Below are positions 39,661 through 50,143 of a DNA stretch of 64,000 nt, in pieces. Below the pieces are notes generated by a model. The model ran no database searches. It was given only the letters and a program-made list of their open reading frames with translations, and was not told the origin of the DNA. Every line of letters begins with the position of its first letter. Positions within the stretch are counted from its first letter, which is position 1. The DNA is from Druceiella hillmani (taxonomy: Eukaryota; Arthropoda; Insecta; Lepidoptera; Hepialidae): contig JAYKKI010000007.1 of NCBI GenBank assembly GCA_039881145.1, positions 37,404,501 through 37,468,500 on the forward strand, read 5' to 3'. The position numbers and the translations under genes were made by a program.

Positions 39661-40437
39661 TTTCCAATAAAAACTGATCAAGCGGAGAGTGACGTTCATT
39701 TCTATCTTTAATTAGCAAGGTCTTCAAAGGCTATCAAATGGTTTTGGTAACATCTACAGGAATAAGAAATGTTATACTCTGCATACTGCAATTATATGTA
39801 CCGAATAACATAATGTAAAACGGATAAACTATGATCAATAGGTCATGAGGTATCTATTTGACATTTTGTCATTCGCTAGCTAAAAATTTTTCGTAGAGCT
39901 AAATACTGATAATTTTTTTTGCAAAAATATACGTCTTGAGAAAATCATTGTCTTTTTCCTCGGAATCGATAAAATATCGTAAAAAAAATATAAAAATCAG
40001 AAAAAATGATTTGAGTCGCTCTCAGTTATATTTAGTAATAAAGGAAACTGGATATCGTAAACAAAAAGTTTTCTCAAAATTTTTATTTTTGCATTTTCTG
40101 TAATTTCTCTAAAACTTAGGATTCTGTCAATTTTATTTTTTTCGACTTCTCGGGTATTTTTGAAAAATAAATACAAAAAAGGTGATAACATTTTATATTA
40201 TATAATAACCGTCACAATCATCTTAGAACTTAAAATGAATAGGATACATGAAGTGTCGTGAAAATTTGTTCGATTTAAGAAACATAAACTTTTCATTAAA
40301 AGTAATTGATAATAAAGAAAATAGTAATACTTAAAAAAGGTGTAGTGTGGTAAATTATTAAATTCTTATCAACATTCAATGCCAACCTAGAGCACCGTTA
40401 TTCAAGATAAAAACAGAAAAATTAACAAGGAAATTAC

Positions 40438-40619
40438 CTTTCTGTTGGGAAAGCCTTTTAGATGTCATCAAAATTATACATCATATGTCTTAATCTCAAT
40501 ATGGACTCCATCATATTCCCAAAGAAGGGAACAACAGGCATGCTCCTCATGCCTTTATCCTTGAAGAATCTATATCTCGACTTGGCGAATAAGTACAGAT
40601 ACGCCGAAAGAGCCACGGA
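40438..40619 (-). pseudogene. Unit A P450 exon 1 (membrane anchor end, proline hinge)
   Basis: The minus strand reads SVALSAYLYLFAKSRYRFFK, then DKGMRSMPVVPFFGNMMES and later HMMYNFDDI, stop, KAFPTER. This is a CYP9 N-terminal exon: the end of a hydrophobic anchor, basic residues, a proline-containing hinge (MPVVPFFGN) and helix A. The acceptor TTTTTTGTAG shows that at least one short coding exon with the ATG lay upstream. The donor AAAG/GTAATT is in the phase needed to join exon 2. Confidence 0.85.
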
Positions 40620-41299
40620 CTACAAAAAAGTAAGTAGAAAATGTATAAAATAATTAACTCAAAATAAGCACTTACTCATTCGTAATAAATAACTAAGTTA
40701 ATTATTTTTGAAGTCGACGTCGGTCGTTTCAAAATGCAAACTTAAAACCTTAACTTTTAATGTACTCACAATATTAAATAAATTCATAAAGGGCGTATTT
40801 ATAATATTAATAATAATTGTTTAAATCGATCGGTAGTGCTTTTCCGATTTCAAAAGTAAGTAACTTAGTTCTTTATAGCGAAGAATCAGGTAGATAGGTA
40901 TTTTTTTTATTAATATTAATTATAATTATTTTTTAACTTTGAGCACCTACTTTTTTAGAAGTCGGTGTTTTAAAATATAATTTATTTTAGAATTTTTAGT
41001 GTTTGATAATATTAATCATCACAGTATAACTAATATTTAAATATTATTTTTCTTAGTTATTATATAATTATTAAAAGTCATATTCAAAAGCTAGTATATG
41101 CATAATTTCCTCTGTGTCAACAGTTGGTTATCAACAACGCACAGAAACGACGCTACAGTTGTATCCGCCAGTGACTAGATGTTAGCCGTTGAAGAGGTCC
41201 GTTCTCCGTTTTCTATACCCGAAATCCAATATCACATTTGCAAAGTAATAACTAAATTAACAAGTAATCAGTAGCAAACATATGGAAGTATGATTTATT

Positions 41300-41715
41300 T
41301 ACTAGCATCTATTAGGAAGTTGCGTTATTCATCTTCAGAGCTCATTATCAGACTTAAACCTGACCTCACCTGGTGTAGATATTTTGAAAAGTTCAAATAT
41401 CCAGTGTAAAATATCTTGAACCACGTTTAATTTACAACCATCTGTTAAAAAGTTCCATTGTTCGTCTCCAGAATTATTTGGCAAAGTAATTATTACTAGT
41501 GGCCAATATCTTTACTCACATATGATATATTAACATCTGTTAAGGAGTTTTATTTTTCATCTCCAGAACTCATCATCAGATCCTGACTTGGTAAGTGGTG
41601 TAATTATTTTGCAAAGTAAAAACTAGCGTAAAAAAATCACAGTTGATTTACTGCCATTCGTTAAGGAATTCCATCGTTCATTTCTGGACTCAATCATCAG
41701 ATCATCATCATATTT
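41300..41715. repeat. Degenerate ~95-130 bp tandem repeat, four copies
   Basis: A core like CATCTGTTAAGGAGTT then TTCATCTCCAGAACTCATCA recurs near 41306, 41439, 41534 and 41655. Linkers contain GCAAAGTAA-like segments. Confidence 0.65.
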
Positions 41716-42658
41716 ATTCCCTAAAGCACTCACTTTACAATTAAAAGAAGAACAATCGAAATCGGTCCACACAGTAAACAATTATCGCTGTACATAAAAT
41801 AATAAGAATTTGAAAATTTTGAGAACCCCTTCCTTTCTTTGACGATGGTTAAAAAGAGCCTTTTCAAAATTATTTCCGAAAGGACTCCCGTGTTTATTAC
41901 ACAAAATTCGTAAGTATAGAATTTCTTAAATATTATCCTTCTGGGACGGAAAATGGAAGTAGGGTGTTATTTGAAACACATTATTAGAGAACATCCATTT
42001 TCCCTCTTGTCGCAGAAATTTTATAAATTCTTTTGTTAATGAGTACCCACCATTTAAAATGAGGCTATATGTAAAATTTTAGACTTTCAGTTCCAACAAT
42101 TTGAGATTTGCGTTGATGCCAAATGAAAAAAAAACAAATCCACGTATTCCCTTAAATGTTTCGCTAAAACACATTTATTTGTTTTGTTAAAAGAATCTAT
42201 TTACAAATTTTAAAGTGTCTTGTATTTTTTTCTAATATTACCGTGATACCGCATAATTTTTATTAATTATAAGTAAACTTTTTTACCACCTTTGGGAATA
42301 ATTATATAAAAATACTTTCTTTCTGACAGACAGACAGAGCAATACCAGCAGTGGAAGTTAGGTTGAATTGATGTAACTATAACATTGCCTTTCATCTGAA
42401 TCAGTTTGCCCAATCAGAATTTATGTAAAATTTCAGAAACATATTTCTTTCGAGTTTGTGCAACAAAGTGCCGAATTACTCGACGGATAGTTATTACACA
42501 AATGTTATAGTGTATCTAAGTATATCAATAGGAGGCACAACATGTATTTTAAATCGAGTAATGAAATGCAAATGGGCGTAGTTAGTGATAAAGTGCGGTG
42601 TGGTGAGAAAAGATATGTATGTAAGTAATCTAAAAGCGGATAAATTCATGTGGCAGAC

Positions 42659-43892
42659 ATAACATAACCCAAATTAATTAAATATTAACGAACATAACCC
42701 AACTCTTCAAAACCCAACATAATTAAATCCAATCCAACCCGACCTGACAGGAAATTATCCAACACAAGATAACGCAAAGCAACCCTACGCAAATCAAGTT
42801 AATTTAATCCAACTCAATCCAACGTATTCAGACACAACATAACCCAATCCAACATAATCTTACCAAACCCAAATCCACATAACCCGATATGACCCAAGAG
42901 AACCTATCATAATCCAACATAAACCAATGAAATCCAGTTCAATTTAACCTAAATCAACAGATCCTGCATAATTCAATACAGCTCAACCCAAGCCAACATA
43001 ACCCAATCTAACTCAATATAATCCAACCCAACCTAAAAATATCCAACATAATCAAACATATTCCAAAATAACACAAGTTAGCACAAAAAACCGAATATAA
43101 CCTAACCTAACCCGACGTAAACAAACCCAATACAACATAATCCAACGTAAGCCAACACAACCCAACATAAACTGAATCAACCCAAAATTACCCAACACAA
43201 CCCAGCCCTGCTTAACCCAATACTCCAACCCAGACCAACATAACCCAAAACCAACCCAACGAAACATAACCCAACCTAACATAACTCAATGCAATTCAAC
43301 ACAATATTATCCAAAATAAACCAATCCATCATAACCCGATTCAACATTACTCAACGTAATACACAATAACACAACCTAACCTAATGTAATTCAACATAAC
43401 CCATCATAACATTATCGAATCTTATATAATTCGACGTAAGCCAACCTAACATAATCCAATATGACCCAATCTAACCCAATATAACCCAGTGTAACCATAT
43501 TCAATTCTACGTAATACAATCTAACCCAACCTAACACAATTTAACCCAACCCAACTCCACATAAACCGAACCCAACAAAACCGTACCTAACCGAATCAAA
43601 CATAATTCAATTTAACACGACATACCCAATATAATCCGAATAATTAAACATAATCCAATGCGACCTAACATAACCCGACATACATGACTTAATATAACCT
43701 AACTAGCTTAACGTAATTCGGCATTAGTCAACTCAACATAACTCAATTATCTGAAACCAACTTACCGATCCCAACATGACATAACGCAAACAAGCCAAAA
43801 GGAATCATAACCCACCCCAACTCTATGTAACCCAACATAACATAACACAAACCGAAATAACCCAACATAACGCAACCCAACCCTAAATAACA
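42659..43892. repeat. Degenerate pentanucleotide array, CCCAA/CATAA/CCTAA type
   Basis: About 1.23 kb made of five-base words mostly ending AA (CCCAA, CATAA, CCTAA, TCCAA, CTCAA, TATAA) held in one 5-bp register with few slips. CCTAA is the complement of the insect telomere repeat TTAGG, but no pure TTAGG run is present. Open frames here (for example minus strand 43052-43282) are artefacts of the repeat. Confidence 0.9.
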
Positions 43893-44361
43893 AAACTTAT
43901 ATATAAATAAAACTGTCGAATTTGCATGTCTGCGTATTGAGGATATTTACGAAAAAATTATCACGGATTACGTGATGAAAGTAATGGAACAGAAATAACT
44001 CATTTAAGTTGATTAAATAATAAAGGAGTGGACTTGAATGGAAGTGACTAATTTTTATGTCATCGAATGCATCAACATTCGAAAAAAATTCAGTTGCATT
44101 GGATATATATAACGACAAAGAAGTGCCTTTTGATGTGTACTAATTACATACGTGTACAATTTATTTATATACATCAATAGATGGCGCTACGAGTAATTTA
44201 GATAGCCCAAGGAAGTTTTCCACCCGGACGGGCATTGACTTAGTATTTTTAGTTTCCTCAATTTGTTTAAGTTTTCCATCTGTTTTTGAATATTTATATT
44301 TAATATTCAAGGGTAAATTCAGAATTTATATTTGTAAATTAAATTTTTACGTACTTTAATG

Positions 44362-44408
<47 letters not shown>

Positions 44409-45534
44409 GAAAATATAGAATTAATACATCTTTATATTGAGGTTATTTATAAAAAAATTATTTAGTAGAACATAACAAAAGTAGTGTATTTTAAATGTTA
44501 TAATATTTCTTTGTTTGCATATCACGCAAGAATAGATAAAGTTTTTACTGTTGACTTCTACTGAATCCGGTTTAATTTAACATTTGGACACAAAGTGTAC
44601 TTCTTTTAAAAAAATTGTTTTATAATTAATGTAACAGATAACGTTACATGTATTAATCTTACAGTTAACTTAATAATATTTTCTGCAAGTCCACACACGG
44701 GCATAGTAACTATTATAGCTATAGTAAGTAGTACATAATGGCAATTATTTATCATTATATTAATAATAAATAGCCTGTTGGGAAATTCTACCCAAGCTTT
44801 CACGATTTCAGATCAAAAAATGACACTTTATAATTTTTTACAATACTACCTGGCCAGTAATTAGAGTTTAGTCGGCCAGTGATGTACAAGTCCACAGGGT
44901 AGCGAAACAGCAATGTGTCTTAGATAGTAAGTAACCCTAAAAGAACACACACATGAGGTGAGATGAAATTAATTTATGTTTTTGATTGAAATTAGCGTTA
45001 CAATTGGAGTGTTACTATATAAATATAATACATCGTAACATCAACAGATCATTTTCCTTATTTAATTTTTTATAGTAGTCATGGGCCCTTGTGCAAGATT
45101 GAAATTCGTGACCTCCTATTGCGAGGTCAATAACTGTTGCGAAAATTTAATTATAAAAATTAGCTCTTCAGAATACAAAATATGCAGGTGTTCTAGTTAC
45201 ATTGATAAAGTTGAAACGTTACAACAATGACTGATAATAGCGACAATACAACGCAGTTAGTTCTGTTATATTATAGGTGGTTTATGCACAGGCATTGGAA
45301 ACAATGATTTGATCACATAAAATAAAAGGGCCCATGTCCTCAAAATGGGCAAGATATAAATTATTGAGAAAGGTCATTAAATGATATATTGTTATTACTG
45401 TATGTATTATGTTGCCTGCTATACCCACAACTTTGTTCGCATATAGATTAATGGAAATTGTTATTAAGTTAACGACAAGACTAACATAAGCAAACGCTAT
45501 CTGTTATAGTAATTATAAAAGTAGTCATATCTTC
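43893..45534. other. Spacer with a diverged direct repeat
   Basis: 43895-43965 and 44400-44465 are similar (a TATATATAA start, then ATTGAGGATATTTACGAAAA and ATTGAGGTTATTTATAAAAA), so ~500 bp may be duplicated. No gene seen. Confidence 0.45.
44363..44406. repeat. (TA)n microsatellite
   Basis: Pure TA run of 44 bp. Confidence 0.95.
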
Positions 45535-46227
45535 TTTTTAGTTAGGTAATTACGATAAAACTTATATATTAACTTAGAACCAAGAGAATTCACTAAAAAA
45601 AAATTCACAGACAACATTTTAGCAGTTCATGCCTAATAAATGAACAAATAAATTGGCTTGCAGACAAATGGACAAAAATGAAAAAAAACAATATTTTTGC
45701 GTTCTGTTACTTTTTATCTTGCCCTAAATTGTGTTTTTTGTAAATACTTTCAATGTGACATTCACTAATTCCTTATTTTTATATATATATATGAATAATA
45801 AAATATATATAAATCACATTTTTATAGCCGAATGCTAAATTTACCAAAGAAATTAAATTATAAGCATCGACAATAGTTGAAAATTTTAAACAAATTGAGG
45901 AATTATAATTAGCCTATGCCGAATACATACATCATCAAAAAACTTTAGGTGGATAAGCAACCAACAACGACGTCTGCTCTCGTGCGTCTGCCTGCATTCA
46001 TAAAGCTTATGCAAACACTCACTCAACCTTCCTACGTCACTCCAAACTTCACATCTGAGCACGCTCATTTCATCAATATTTGTTCGGGTGAAAAATACCA
46101 TTGCGCTATTTAAATTATACGTAGCGCTATCTATGAAATACACTATAGATTTTGTAATGACTGGGCGTCGAATAGCCATCTCCTTTATTGTTGCATAAAT
46201 GCAAAATAAATAAACTTTTGAAAACAA
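45535..46227. repeat. Dispersed repeat copy, counterpart of 36.2-36.8 kb
   Basis: Shares TTTTTAGTTAG, a middle with TTTTTGTAAATACTTTCAAT and GGGCGTCGAATAGCCAT with 36231-36830. A minus-strand open frame of 113 codons (45886-46227) lies in it. The homologous part of the other copy is full of stops, so it is probably a transposon scrap, not a host gene. Confidence 0.5.
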
Positions 46228-46319
46228 AAGATTACGATAAAATAGGTTACCATGGAATAAGAACTAAATGTTACCTCAAATTAACTCCCATATTCTTCAA
46301 AAAACTACATGTTAAATAA

Positions 46320-46475
46320 ATAAGTAGTTTCACGTGATGCGTTTTTAAACAAAGAGATAAATGGAAAAATACAAACGCTATATTTTTGTGTTCAATTACT
46401 ATAATTATGTAAATGTTAAACATCTTTTCCTAAATATCATCAATGTACAGACACGTCATTTTTGTAGTTTTACTA
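46320..46475. repeat. Third partial copy of the dispersed repeat
   Basis: Contains TATTTTTGTGTTCAATTACT and ATCATCAATGTACAGACACG, like the middle part of the copies at 36.23-36.48 and 45.53-45.78 kb. It ends where the TTGGG array starts. Confidence 0.45.
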
Positions 46476-46800
46476 TGTCTATGTTGGCTTATGTTGGGTT
46501 GGGTTAAGTCCGATTATGTTGGGTTGGGTTGGGTTATATAGGGTTGGTTTGGGTTATATTAAGTAAGTTTATGTTGATTTGATTATATTGGACTATGCTG
46601 GATTAAATTAGGTTATGATAGACTGCGTTGGTTTATATTGGTTTATGGTGGTTGGATTGTACTGAGTTGGGTTGGGTTATGTTGGGTATTGGCATCTCAT
46701 GTCGAGTTGGATTGGTTTATATTGGGTTGGGTTATCCTGGCTTTTATTGGGTTATGTTGAGTTGGTTTCTGTTATGTTTAGTTATATTGGGTTACGTTTA
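46476..46800. repeat. Degenerate pentanucleotide array, TTGGG/TTATG type
   Basis: About 325 bp of TTGGG, TTATG, TTATA and TTAGG-like words in a mostly 5-bp register: the reverse-complement form of the array at 42.66-43.89 kb. Its right flank (CTTCCTGGGGCATCTGCC) recurs inverted at 48.76 kb. Confidence 0.88.
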
Positions 46801-49380
46801 ATCTTCCTGGGGCATCTGCCTGCTTAAAAATTACTTATTTAAACACGCGTCCCTTCCATACCATTTCACTGCGTATAATGTAGATGTTTTTTTTTAATAA
46901 TGAGTTAATTAATTTATTCTCTACCTTTTTATCGTAAAATTTTGATTGTATATATTGAATACCCTATATACTTTAAGTCAGCCTGACCTGTCCTGAATAT
47001 CCTTTAGTAGTACTTCCTTCAGGAGCATATTTAAATTTTAATTTTTTCAAATTTTTCCGTATACCTATGCCTCTGAAATTTTAGAATTAGTCATCATCTT
47101 TTTCTGTAGTATTTTTAACGGCATGTAACTATTTTGTGCCATATATAAAGCTACAAAAAAGTCTCCATTAGTTTCAAATAGTCTTGTTTTGTTACGCGTC
47201 AAAACTTTCATAATTTTAGTTTTTAACCACTTTTTCTTCTTACTTAGCTATGCTAAATGTGATTTTGAGCTTCTCCAGCTGCTGAAGCATAACGTACAAG
47301 TATATATTTTTTTATTTTATCCTAAACATAAGGTACGTTTACATCTTTTAATATGTATTCTTGTTAAATATGAATTTTTCAGCATTGTCCCTCATTCCTA
47401 CCAATAAATTGGTCACTCTATTGATATTGGCAATTTATTACTAAAGTTGTTCCTGCATAATTTACCTTTTTCCTTATATTTCTCGTAGAAAATTTGCAAA
47501 TACACAAACTAATTTACCCGTTTATGGAAACATTATCAACATCCGTATAAAAATAGATTTTTTTTAAAAACATTTAAAAACAAAATATTGAGAATTTAAT
47601 GTTCTAAACTTTCTCATCAATTGCGTAACGATTTAGGCAACATCGATACTCGCAAAGTTGACAGCAAAAGTAAAAAATACATGTATTTTACTCCTTAGTC
47701 TGTTCTATTTAATATCTTTTGAATTTCACGTAATATTCATAAATCTTCTGAAAAAATATTTTATAAATCATTTGAATTTCATATATTTTGCAAACAATTT
47801 TAACGTAAAAAATTAACAGCTATATTTACGATACAATTCGGGTATTTTTTAGGATGTATTATTTTATGATAAACTTTATTTCCCAAAGAAAATGGGTTTA
47901 TAAAACTTTTCTTACCAGAATTAATGTTTGTATTACAACAAGATTGGACAGACGAAATGATAGATACATTATATGTCTAAATATTTCACGTAACGTAAGC
48001 AGATTTTTAATAACCAGTCAAATATATATATAATTTTAATTTAAATTCTAAATATATAATTTTTAATAATCAGTCAAATATATAGAGGCTGACAAGCACT
48101 GCTAAATAAAAATAAATTGAAAGTTAATATGCAAATCAGGAATTTTTGAAATGTTATAAAAAGTTACTAAAACATAAATAGTTCTCATTCAATTAAAATT
48201 ATTAAGTTAATAATCTCTATAAAATAATATTTAAAATTATTTTATGTGATACTCATATAATTAGGGGATTTCAATTTGCATAACTGCAAACAAATGCATA
48301 TAAATTGGAAAATACCAGCATGTATATCAGGGGTGTCTTTAATATTATTTTGATAAAAAATTCCATGTATTAATATATTAAAGAAATTTTGGTCATGAAA
48401 TAATGAAGCCTGAAATTATGTGAAAGGAAAAACAAACTTTCTGAAGAAGTGAAATATTAAAACGAGATTCTTCTTTTTCCAAAATTAAGTGTACTTCTTG
48501 TTTTTGTTTTCGCTCATTTAGTAAACACCAAAGTAATATTTTTTTTCATCCCTCTTTATTCAGGATAACGGGAAGAGAAAATATAATTTTCAATGAGTAT
48601 GTTATTTTCAAAGTAAAAGTCTTTACCTAAGGCTTCGCACTTTAATTATTTTATAATAACTCTTTAATATCTACTATCTTTAATATCTATTATATATGTA
48701 CTATACTTCTTGTCGTTGTGATATATCATACCTTACATTGTGATGACTCATACCATAATTTTAAAGCAGACAAATGCTCCAGGAAGATTAAACGTAACCC
48801 AACCTAAACAATATTATATAATGACAAACTAGCTTATATATTGGTGATAATTTGAAATGTCTTTCAGAGAAGATTAATACTTAAATCCTTACACTTTTCG
48901 GTCATGTAATTTCTTCGCAGACGTAACATTAACGACATTATTTCACTGTTACGTTAACATTATCAATACCATGTTTTTGTATCAGATGTGTTTTGTATCA
49001 ATAAGTTATTACTGTTGAACAATGCCCTAGTACATTATTTAAAAAATCTTATCCCATTTATTTGTTTCATTATTTATGCTTAATTTTTTAATTTAATTGT
49101 AATTAAATAAAAATAGCTATTTTTTTCTAAATAATATATAAAATGTTATTTTTAAGCAAAACAGTTTTTGTTAAGCAAAGTAGTAATGCTTTAATAATTC
49201 AATAAACGCAATGGTAAAATATTATGTTCATGAAACATTTTATTACCTAATCAAAGCTACTGAATAAATATTTTTTTTACTTCGATATCTGTGTAAATAC
49301 AGTAATATACATATTAAGCATATGTAATTACATGTTGCTAGAATTAAATGATACCACAATATACAAAATATCATAGAAGA
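46801..49380. other. AT-rich spacer
   Basis: Contains only the pentamer-element relic at 48764-48810. No gene supportable; the frame at 47189-47407 is hydrophobic by composition. Confidence 0.55.
48764..48810. repeat. Short relic of the pentamer element with its flank
   Basis: GCTCCAGGAAGATTAAACGT is followed by AACCCAACCTAAAC, the inverted copy of the right edge of the 46.48-46.80 kb array and ~30 bp of its flank. Confidence 0.75.
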
Positions 49381-50070
49381 TTGATTAAACCAAGTAGTCC
49401 ACGCAAGCAAAGTCGCGAGCTTAAAGCTAGTTAGGGAATATATATCATAATTAATTTTAATGTTGTTAATTGAGATTAAAATTTCAACTAACTTACATGC
49501 AATTTCTAGAAATTTTAAAATTGCATGTAATTTATTATTTAACTTGAATTGTACTCAATTTTAAAATAGTATAAATATTTCATTTCACAAGACTGTTTTC
49601 GTGTTTAAGTTGTTTTATCGCGCTTTAATATATTTTACAATGTTTGACTAATCAAAGTATTTATTAACGACGTTTCTTATTCTTACGTAAAGCTACATCA
49701 AAAACTAGATAATCTAAACACTGAATTCGACAACGTTTGCTGACATGTGACCAGCAACTCTTGGCATACCATTAATTGTACTGATTGTACGATTACAGTG
49801 AAATTGTTATCCTCTTCTGTGTCCATCATAATCAACGCTATGGTATCAATAAAGCGGCATCGCTGCCGGGTTTGTTTATACGGTGCTTAAGGTCGCTTGC
49901 CAAGTAGTGTAAAGATGGTTAATATTAAAACGTTCGAAAGATAACGTCTCGTTTACATTATGATGATACAAGTGGTAAAAATGTTGTAAAATTTAAAATA
50001 ATTCTTACGGTTTCAGACGTTCATATCAACTATTTCATAATAATTGCCAAATAATAATAACAGTATACAC

Positions 50071-50099
50071 AATATATATATATATATATATATACACAT

Positions 50100-50142
<43 letters not shown>
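50071..50142. repeat. Compound TA/CA/TA microsatellite
   Basis: TA run, CACACACACACA, TA run, then TGTGTG. Counterpart of the 27818-27889 tract. Confidence 0.93.

Positions 50143-50143
<1 letters not shown>

Larger units (their letters stand above)
29473..40619 (-). pseudogene. CYP9-like cytochrome P450 pseudogene (unit A)
   Basis: Ten exons collinear with unit B: 40438-40619, 34913-35085, 34267-34413, 32921-33120, 32374-32509, 31966-32058, 31607-31678 (truncated), 31303-31400, 29974-30142, 29473-29642. Most splice sites are kept and the haem loop [10 protein letters not shown] is intact. Four lesions argue against function: TAA at 40458-40460 in exon 1 where tyrosine is expected (YNFDDI-stop-KAFPTER); TAA at 33011-33013 in exon 4 where unit B has Lys; loss of the 3' part of exon 7 with its donor and the start of intron 7; and Arg to Gly in the K-helix (ECIG, codon 31390-31392). 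The I-helix also reads AGFNT instead of AGFDT. Exons are otherwise close to unit B, so inactivation is fairly recent. An assembly error could explain one lesion but hardly all four. A short upstream first exon was not found. Confidence 0.88.

Noticed and set aside
40462..40653. 63-codon plus-strand open frame
   Set aside because: Antisense of the unit A P450 exon 1; the minus strand carries the recognisable protein.
43052..43282. 76-codon minus-strand open frame rich in Gly, Trp and Val
   Set aside because: It is the GTTGGGTTAT-type pentamer array read as protein; composition and period come from the repeat.
45886..46227. 113-codon minus-strand open frame, the longest in the window
   Set aside because: It lies in a dispersed repeat whose other copy (36.6-36.8 kb) has many stops in the same frame. 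No family recognised, so not called a gene.
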